This document shows positions 58,596 through 64,000 of a stretch of DNA of 64,000 nucleotides, piece after piece (the first letter of the stretch is position 1; the number at the start of each line of letters is the position of its first letter). Source of the DNA: Bdellovibrionales bacterium Ga0074137 (GTDB lineage Bacteria > Bdellovibrionota > Bdellovibrionia > Bdellovibrionales > JAMPXM01); assembly GCA_001464715.1 (NCBI GenBank), contig LNDT01000028.1:19772-83771 (forward strand), given 5' to 3'. The translations under genes were made by a program, and so were the position numbers. A model generated the notes under the pieces. That model searched no databases, was not told where the DNA came from, and worked only from the letters and a program-made list of their open reading frames with translations.

Positions 58596-60050
58596 TTACT
58601 GATGGGTCACATTGTCAGCCGTGCACGTTCCAAGTGGTGGCGCATTCATATAGATATCTTCCGAAAGATTGAATTTCGCATTCTTGGAACGAATCAATAG
58701 CTGATCTTCGCCGAGCGTCTTCGCCGGCGGAGTTCGAACGAGGCAAATTGGGTTGCGACTTTTATCAATAGAGACAACCTCAGCGGATCTCCAGGTAATC
58801 GCTTCGAGATTCAGAGCTGCATGGGGGCCGTTATTTTCCTTTCTGAACCAAAGCACGGCGTGGTGATGACGATCACCTGGACGAATCGCAGTAGGAAACT
58901 CGAGAAGGGTAAGCTGAAAGACGACGCCACCTCGTCCGTCATCCGCCGCAGACAGGTTCACCTCATTACCGATAACCAGTGTGACATCCGTCGGCTGCGA
59001 ACCATAAGCGTCGACTCGAACTCGCAGACCCTTTACCGGTAAGACAGCGTTGCCGATCTTCATGCTCGCCGGCGCGGCTTCGATACTGACTTTACAAGAC
59101 GAGCTTTGTTTGGTGACAACACCAGTACACTCCGATGGCATCTGGCCGCCACGTTCGGTGCCTTGGATGGCGAGAAAGATTTCCTGACTCGAAAGTTTTA
59201 GTTCTTGGAGTCGTTCTTTCGGTGATTCGAACTGGCGCGGGTTGAAATAGCGACGATCGAAACCATTTCTATTCATCAGTTCCACAAACTCCTGGAGTAG
59301 AATCGTGCGGTCTTTGTTTTGAAACATCCATGATGTCACTGTCCGGATGTTTTCGTTGTCTTCACTATTAAGTTGCCGAGGGACTTCCGGGGGCATTGCT
59401 TTGTCGAGCAGCGCGGCGTTGTCGAGACAGAATTTGGTGTCGCCGCCAGAAATATCAAACTTGCAGAAGTCAGCCGCCGGCATGAATTTAAAGAAATAAA
59501 CATTCATTACCCACTCATGGAGCAACGTCTCTGCCTGCTCGATCGAGCCGGGCTCTTTCGCGCCCTGTTGTTCGTAGAGTTCTTTTTTTATCCACACCGA
59601 GCGCGCCGTTTGTCGCGCGATTTGAACGGTCGACGTCGAGATGAACGAGACCCCTAAAGACTCTTTCGAAATCTTCTCGAAATCGACAGGTGCAATGTAC
59701 CAGTTCTTCATCTTAAAGATTGCATCCAGATTCGAACTCTTGCCGGACGCGTCTTTGATATTCTTAAAGAGAGGTTCGATGTGTTTGGCGTAAGCCAGCT
59801 CTTTTGTCGGATCCTTGATGAAGTGCTCGAACATCTTCGCCATTTGTTCATCCTGAAGGCCGGTTGCTCCACCACTGTCTGTGGTTCCTGCGCCTCCGAG
59901 CGTGGGAGCAGGATTGCTGGCAGATGCCGGCGATCCAGACCCGCCAGGGTTGGACGACGGAGGCGCACAACTGACCATAAATATGACAGTGACGGCGTAG
60001 GCCAGCAGCGCGAAAGGCGAACATCGTGATAGCATTGACCGATTCGTCAT
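58596..60050 (-). CDS. Lipoprotein of the divergent TIGR02147 module (copy B)
   Basis: The ATG at 60050 has GGAG six bases upstream. A longer frame opens with TTG inside the stop of the upstream gene. The signal ends MVSC with lipid cysteine at residue 28, followed by a Ser/Gly/Pro-rich linker including GTTDSGGATGL. The remainder (about 485 residues in all) is related to the lipoprotein at 15744-17237, sharing NWYIAPV, WIKK, LLHEWVMNVYFFKF, RQLNSEDNENIR and FDRRYF with matching order. It has additional cysteine pairs that copy A lacks. As with copy A, a TIGR02147 regulator is read in the opposite direction. Function unknown, probably envelope-located. Confidence 0.75.
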   Translation of the reverse strand: MTNRSMLSRCSPFALLAYAVTVIFMVSCAPPSSNPGGSGSPASASNPAPTLGGAGTTDSGGATGLQDEQMAKMFEHFIKDPTKELAYAKHIEPLFKNIKDASGKSSNLDAIFKMKNWYIAPVDFEKISKESLGVSFISTSTVQIARQTARSVWIKKELYEQQGAKEPGSIEQAETLLHEWVMNVYFFKFMPAADFCKFDISGGDTKFCLDNAALLDKAMPPEVPRQLNSEDNENIRTVTSWMFQNKDRTILLQEFVELMNRNGFDRRYFNPRQFESPKERLQELKLSSQEIFLAIQGTERGGQMPSECTGVVTKQSSSCKVSIEAAPASMKIGNAVLPVKGLRVRVDAYGSQPTDVTLVIGNEVNLSAADDGRGGVVFQLTLLEFPTAIRPGDRHHHAVLWFRKENNGPHAALNLEAITWRSAEVVSIDKSRNPICLVRTPPAKTLGEDQLLIRSKNAKFNLSEDIYMNAPPLGTCTADNVTHQ

Positions 60051-60121
60051 AACTTCTCCGTCGTAAGATGGGGATGCAACGGAGGAGCCAAGACGGCCCT
60101 CCGTTGGCGGATCCGGGTTAA

Positions 60122-60544
60122 TCAATTGAGTTCCAGGCAGTTAACTGAAATTCCACGAGTGGGAGCGATCAGCGTTAACGAGCGTCGGTCGTCGAGATTG
60201 CCCAAAGCCATCGCGTCCATTGGCAATGCGTTTTGCTTTTTGCTGAGGTCGACATGTGTGACCGACATAGCAAAGATGCCGTCTTGTTGTACTCCAAGCG
60301 TTACGATCGTTTTTCCATTGATGTCTTGCCAGTGCTTCGGTGTTTTCAGGTCCGAGATATTTAAGGATGCAGCTCCTTTCTCGGTTAGAATCAGCATTTG
60401 CGGTCCTGTAACTTCACCATTGAACACAGTTTCGCCGAACTGCATGTTCGAGCCTTTGTTCACAGTGCAGATAGTTTTAGCCTGCGCTGCTGCGGACATT
60501 GTGACGATTGCTGTAAGAGCTGCAAGTGCGAGAGTGTTTTTCAT
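60122..60544 (-). CDS. Small secreted protein of module B
   Basis: The 140-residue product has a classical signal peptide (MKNTLALAAL..., cleavage after AQA), then a small beta-rich domain with two cysteines, one near the mature start (TICTV) and one at the end (VNCLELN), which could form a disulfide closing the fold. AAGGAGAT lies before the ATG. It is the first gene read from the divergent promoter region, ahead of lipoprotein B. I do not recognise the family. Confidence 0.65.
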   Translation of the reverse strand: MKNTLALAALTAIVTMSAAAQAKTICTVNKGSNMQFGETVFNGEVTGPQMLILTEKGAASLNISDLKTPKHWQDINGKTIVTLGVQQDGIFAMSVTHVDLSKKQNALPMDAMALGNLDDRRSLTLIAPTRGISVNCLELN

Positions 60545-60646
60545 TTTGATCTCCTTGGGTCGATCAAGACCGGTTATTCGTTGGACCCAAAGTACACCAA
60601 ATGGCCCAATGCGTTACAGACTATTGTAGTTAAAAGTAATGGCTTT

Positions 60647-60665
60647 ATTTTACCGTTAGTAAAAT
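60647..60665. promoter_or_regulatory. Candidate operator between module B genes
   Basis: ATTTTAC (60647-60653) and GTAAAAT (60659-60665) are perfect complements with a five-base spacer, 27 bases before the regulator ATG and about 100 bases upstream of the divergent secreted-protein gene. The surrounding stretch is A/T-rich. It occupies the same relative place as the palindrome of module A but has a different sequence. Confidence 0.45.
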
Positions 60666-60692
60666 TTGAGTCGGCTGATTTAGACTAAAAAG

Positions 60693-61499
60693 ATGTTATC
60701 GATTTTCGATTTCACCAGTTATCGCGAGTATTTGCAGTTGTGGATCGAGGCTCAAGGGGATCGAGCCTACGGTCTTAAGGGTAAGATTGCTGAACATGTT
60801 GGGATCAGCTCAAGCCTTATCAGCCAAATTCTAAAAGGCGTCAAAACGCTCACACCGGATCAAACGTCGGATCTGGTTGATTACATTGGTCTAACGGAAA
60901 TCGAAGCCGACTATTTCTATCTTTTGTTGGAGCTCGATCGTGCCGGCAATCATCGCTACCAAGAAAAACTTAAGAGAAAAATCACCATGGCTCAGCAACA
61001 GTCAAAGAAGATTGGAAAGCGGGTCCCTCGGAATGTCGAACTGACGAACGAACAGAAAGCGATCTATTACTCGAGTTGGTTGTTCACTGGAATTCGCAAC
61101 ATGACCGCCGTTCCGGAGTTCGCAAATGTAGACTCTCTTGCTCGTCGCTTGAATGTGGATGTAACCATCATAAATCGAGTGATGCGATTTCTTCTTGAGA
61201 ACGGCCTTTGTGATGAGGCAGATGGTCGACTTTCTTATGGTCCTGCTTCCATCCATGTCGACAAAGAATCGCCGTTCGTGAACAAGCATCATCAGAACTG
61301 GCGATTTCAGGCCATCCAGCGGATGGAAAATAAAAGCACCGAAGACATCTTCTTCACGTCACCGATGTCACTATCGAAAGAAGCCGTCGAAGAGGTGCGT
61401 AAGCTGCTACCCACGGTCATTCAAAACGTAATGAAAATCGTCGGACCATCTCCGTCTGAAACGACGGCTTGCCTGAACATCGATTGGTTCGAGTACTAG
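60693..61499 (+). CDS. TIGR02147-family DNA-binding regulator (copy B)
   Basis: The 268-residue protein is a full-length relative of the regulator at 17457-18275. Shared parts are the opening (SIFDFTSYREYLQLWIE), the helix-turn-helix-like GKIAEHVGISSSLISQIL (about 29-46), YYSSWLFTGIRNMTAVPEF, the exact NKHHQNWR and FFTSPMSLS blocks, LLPTVI and the closing CLNIDWFEY. It is read away from the secreted protein and lipoprotein B. Regulators A and B differ in the recognition helix, which matches the different palindromes upstream. Confidence 0.87.
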   Translation: MLSIFDFTSYREYLQLWIEAQGDRAYGLKGKIAEHVGISSSLISQILKGVKTLTPDQTSDLVDYIGLTEIEADYFYLLLELDRAGNHRYQEKLKRKITMAQQQSKKIGKRVPRNVELTNEQKAIYYSSWLFTGIRNMTAVPEFANVDSLARRLNVDVTIINRVMRFLLENGLCDEADGRLSYGPASIHVDKESPFVNKHHQNWRFQAIQRMENKSTEDIFFTSPMSLSKEAVEEVRKLLPTVIQNVMKIVGPSPSETTACLNIDWFEY

Positions 61500-61610
61500 C
61501 TGCTCTTAGAAAAGCCCAGTCGGCATCCACAACAAGTATGATGACAGCGTGATCGAGCACGTTCGGAAGAAAGTTCTCCGAATTGGATACCATTTAAATT
61601 GGGAGAGAAT

Positions 61611-61645
61611 GCCAGGTTCAAATTCTGACCGCCCCCACCAATTTT
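61611..61645 (+). other. Degenerate tRNA/tmRNA 3'-end sequence
   Basis: The stretch GTTCAAATTCTGACCGCCCCCACCAATTTT (first 20 bases at 61616) resembles the tmRNA 3' end and flank at 58236 onward. From CCGCC to AATTTT 16 of 17 positions agree, including the CCA. The preceding 75 bases do not fold into a tRNA, so this is a fragment, possibly an old attachment site. Confidence 0.5.
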
Positions 61646-61671
61646 CGCGAGAGCCGAAAAAATACAGATAA

Positions 61672-61697
61672 CTTGATATCAGATATCCGATATCAAG
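61672..61697. repeat. 9-bp perfect inverted repeat before the MAPEG gene
   Basis: CTTGATATC (61672-61680) and GATATCAAG (61689-61697) are perfect complements separated by eight bases that contain a further GATATC-like core. It lies 29 bases before the first ATG of the MAPEG frame and could be an operator. Confidence 0.5.
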
Positions 61698-61725
61698 ACA
61701 TCCGAATTGAATCATCGTTGATTTT

Positions 61726-62265
61726 ATGGCGACGCCAGAATCGCCGATGGCGATGCTTTCGTGTCTCCCTCCGCCTCCAACATCTACGGAACCGAGAGAG
61801 GCTTCTGAGCATCGAAAAAGATTTGATTCTTCCCCGGACGGGAATCAATGTGTTGACGAGATTGAGAGGTGGAAAATTAAGGTCGTAATTTTATATGCAT
61901 CTTTATTAGCGGTTTTGTTTTTTATCTTGAGCGTCAGAACCATTCGATTGAGACGATCCTTAAAAATTGCTGTGGGGGATTCGGGGAGCAACCAAATGCT
62001 TCGAGCCATGCGGGTTCACTCAAACTTTTCTGAATACGTACCGCTAAGTCTTTTATTGATTTATCTCGTCGAGGGGACCGCAGCCAATTCGGTTTTCATC
62101 CATTGCTTAGGCAGTGGCCTGTTGGCCGGACGACTTTCACATGCCTATGGACTTAGCCAGACAAACGAAAACTTCAAATTTCGCGTGAGCGGTATGGCGC
62201 TGACCTTCACCGTTATATTGATTTGCTCGGGATACCTTTTACTTTCCTACGTGAATGTACTTTAA
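61726..62265 (+). CDS. MAPEG-family membrane protein
   Basis: The last 130 residues match the MAPEG family (membrane proteins of eicosanoid and glutathione metabolism, YecN/YrbE-like bacterial branch): a first helix from VVILYASLLAVLFFILSV, RAMRVHSNFSEYVPLSLLLIYL, and LLAGRLSHAYGLS, with four helices in all. Many relatives are glutathione-dependent. The first 50 residues, from the ATG at 61726, are Pro/Ser/Glu-rich and unlike the family. An ATT at 61876, six bases after GAGAGG, would give a standard-length protein of 129 residues, so the true start is uncertain. Confidence 0.75.
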   Translation: MATPESPMAMLSCLPPPPTSTEPREASEHRKRFDSSPDGNQCVDEIERWKIKVVILYASLLAVLFFILSVRTIRLRRSLKIAVGDSGSNQMLRAMRVHSNFSEYVPLSLLLIYLVEGTAANSVFIHCLGSGLLAGRLSHAYGLSQTNENFKFRVSGMALTFTVILICSGYLLLSYVNVL

Positions 62266-62366
62266 TTTTTGATGAGTCTTAGATTTTCCCAAATGAACAA
62301 AATTATTTCAGTCGCGGGTCCAGGTCCTTGCCCTACAGAACATATGTTTATTGGTGTGATTAAGAT

Positions 62367-63005
62367 ATGAAACCCACTGATTGGGAATCGCTATTTGAGT
62401 CAAAAATTTCTGAGGTGGCATCGTCGGGTGATCCCGCGCACGATCTCCTTCATTTCAAGAGAGTCGTCAGTCTTGCTAAGTTTCTTTGTGAGCGCGAAAA
62501 TGGTAACGCTGAAATTGTCGTTCCCGCTGCTTGGCTTCATGATCTCGTCATAGTTCCCAAAGATAGTCCACTTCGCAACCAAGCCTCTCGGTTGTCTGCC
62601 GAGAAAGCGATCGAGTTCTTGCGATCCGTCCATTACCCAGCGAAGTTTTACGATGAAATTGCTCATGCGATTGAAGGTCACAGCTTTAGCGCGAACATTG
62701 AGATCAAGACTATTGAAGCGAAAATCGTTCAAGATGCCGACCGCCTAGATGGGTTGGGGGCAATAGGCATAGCCCGTTGTTTTGCAACAGCAGGTCTTCT
62801 GGAGCGAGCCTTTTATAATTACGAGGATCCATTTTGCGACGTCAGAACACCGGATGACTCTCAGTTCACCGTTGATCACTTTTTTAAGAAACTCTTTAAG
62901 ACTGCAGAGACCATGAAAACGCCATCCGGAATCGAGGAAGGCCGTAAAAGAGTTGCAGTGATGAAGGAATATTTGTCGTCACTGAGGTCAGAGGTTTTTC
63001 GATGA
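62367..63005 (+). CDS. HD-domain phosphohydrolase
   Basis: The 212-residue protein matches the YedJ/YpgQ group of HD hydrolases: DPAHDLLHFKRVV (first His), AAWLHDLV (HD pair), EGHSFSANIEIKTIEAKIVQDADRLDGLGAIGIARCFATAG (closing Asp of the metal site, shown in part). Members hydrolyse nucleotides such as dNTPs or act on small phosphoesters; the substrate here is not known. It stands about 100 bases after the MAPEG gene with its own start region. Confidence 0.88.
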   Translation: MKPTDWESLFESKISEVASSGDPAHDLLHFKRVVSLAKFLCERENGNAEIVVPAAWLHDLVIVPKDSPLRNQASRLSAEKAIEFLRSVHYPAKFYDEIAHAIEGHSFSANIEIKTIEAKIVQDADRLDGLGAIGIARCFATAGLLERAFYNYEDPFCDVRTPDDSQFTVDHFFKKLFKTAETMKTPSGIEEGRKRVAVMKEYLSSLRSEVFR

Positions 63006-63150
63006 TTTGAGATGGGAACGGCGTTGGTTTGACTCGCGGACGAAACCAACAACTTGGTAGCAAGGAGCTTTTTTCAAGCCACTTTATTCAGTTACCTTGA
63101 GTCTCTTCTAATTCGCTGGGTTTGCAACGGATTGTAGTAAGGGCTATGTA

Positions 63151-63906
63151 GTGAACAAAAGGTTTACTACGAAGGGGAATGTGGGAACTGCAGCTTCAAC
63201 AAAAAAACATTTATGGAAATTTTTGGTCATCACGTTTGTTTTGACCTACGCCTACACCGCCTTTGTCATTTCCGCCGGCGGAGTCAAAAATTTCGGAATC
63301 TTCGGACTCGTGTTGATGATGTGGATACCTGGTGCCACTTCGCTCGCGTATAGGTATTTCGCACGCATCGGGTTTAACGATGTTGGTTTCAGGTTTGGTC
63401 GGGCGAAGTATTACGCCATTGCGATTTTTGCTCCACTGGCTCTAGCGATCCTTACGAATTTGATCTCCTCACTTTTTTCCATTCGAGAATTTTCACTTTT
63501 GCCCAATGAAATGTGGCCCAAGTTTGCTCCTGCTATCGTTATCAGTCTTGTTGCAGGTTTAATCGGCGCGGTCGGTGAGGAAATCGGATGGCGCGGTTTC
63601 CTTGTGCCAAAAATTTTTGACATAGGCTTGAAGTATCCGCTTTTTGCGACAGGTATTGTGTGGGCCGTGTGGCATTTACCTATGGTTGTATTCGGTGGGT
63701 ATTACAAAACCGATAACCTTTTTCTCATTTCCACGACATACACTCTCTCGATCATCGGCATCGGCTATTTTATTGGCTGGATAAGAATGAAATCTGGCAG
63801 TGTATGGGTAGCTTCAGTCGCACACGCGAGTCACAATTTTTTCTTCCAACTTCTCATTCCGTACGTGTTGTTCGCTAAAGAAGGTGAAAACGCGAAGTGG
63901 TGGTGA
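63151..63906 (+). CDS. CPBP-family intramembrane metalloprotease
   Basis: The 251-residue protein starts at GTG and has about seven hydrophobic segments. Its active-site motifs are those of the CPBP (CAAX protease/Abi) family: VGEEIGWRGFL (EE-x3-R, about residues 145-155), VWHLPMVVFGG (His) and VAHASHNFFFQ (second His and Asn). The family cleaves within or near membranes; bacterial members take part in bacteriocin immunity and signalling. No bacteriocin gene is seen in the remaining 94 bases, which hold no feature I can support. Confidence 0.88.
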   Translation: MNKRFTTKGNVGTAASTKKHLWKFLVITFVLTYAYTAFVISAGGVKNFGIFGLVLMMWIPGATSLAYRYFARIGFNDVGFRFGRAKYYAIAIFAPLALAILTNLISSLFSIREFSLLPNEMWPKFAPAIVISLVAGLIGAVGEEIGWRGFLVPKIFDIGLKYPLFATGIVWAVWHLPMVVFGGYYKTDNLFLISTTYTLSIIGIGYFIGWIRMKSGSVWVASVAHASHNFFFQLLIPYVLFAKEGENAKWW

Positions 63907-64000
63907 GCTTACCTGATTATTCGGGCCACTTTTTACTTCAGTCGTCCAGCGTTAAACCTGGTTGTTGAATTCCTCTTCGAATTGCTTCGGTGTTTTCATT

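Noticed and set aside
61566..61641. A complete tRNA ending in CCACCA
   Set aside because: No 5' acceptor strand, D-arm or anticodon arm fits; only the 3' end is tRNA-like.

Overview
The window looks like chromosome of a Bdellovibrio-like bacterium (Bdellovibrionota, a Gram-negative lineage rich in predators). The pointers are three TIGR02147-family regulators, which are common in that lineage, an MglA-type polarity GTPase, many lipoproteins and periplasmic proteins, frequent TTG/GTG starts, a metzincin lipoprotein and two PilZ proteins. Base composition and codon use look even, with no obvious prophage or transposon. The assignment is inference from gene content, because there is no rRNA in the window.

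Left part (1-15 kb): a partial GluQ-tRNA synthetase gene coupled to trigger factor; two overlapping ArsA/GET3-type ATPase genes followed by a TPR lipoprotein, an EI24/CysZ-type membrane protein and an ATP-grasp-like glutamate-cysteine ligase; a PepA aminopeptidase; then clpP-clpX-lon. Trigger factor is on the opposite strand and about 8 kb away from clpP, instead of heading the usual tig-clpP-clpX-lon block.

Middle (15-43 kb): a divergent lipoprotein / TIGR02147-regulator pair, a TPR/winged-helix regulator with a secreted protein, tRNA-Val, an orphan sensor kinase facing a solute-binding protein, a TonB-like protein, a free-methionine-sulfoxide reductase and a large metzincin lipoprotein. Then comes a tightly packed operon led by 4.5S RNA: dnaX-ybaB-recR-mglA-ilvE-nadA-PPTase-PilZ. 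After that are srkA, a YgjP-type peptidase, a second lipoprotein / TIGR02147 unit coupled to a glutathione S-transferase, an HNH endonuclease preceded by about 860 bases without genes, and an MFS transporter.

Right part (43-64 kb): a long minus-strand block. An eight-gene row (57.8 to 49.3 kb) encodes an E1/ThiF-like adenylyltransferase, a methyltransferase, a FeeM-type N-acyltransferase fused to a PilZ domain, a LolD-like ATPase, an FtsX-type permease, a LolA-like periplasmic carrier, a second permease and an outer-membrane barrel. This reads as synthesis plus trans-envelope export of a lipid-like product, possibly gated by cyclic di-GMP, and is the best candidate here for an undescribed system. 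TolC-MacA-MacB and an RlmK-like methyltransferase follow. Beyond the row lies tmRNA, then a second divergent lipoprotein/TIGR02147 module paralogous to the one at 15-18 kb, a degenerate copy of a tRNA/tmRNA 3' end, and MAPEG, HD-hydrolase and CPBP-protease genes.
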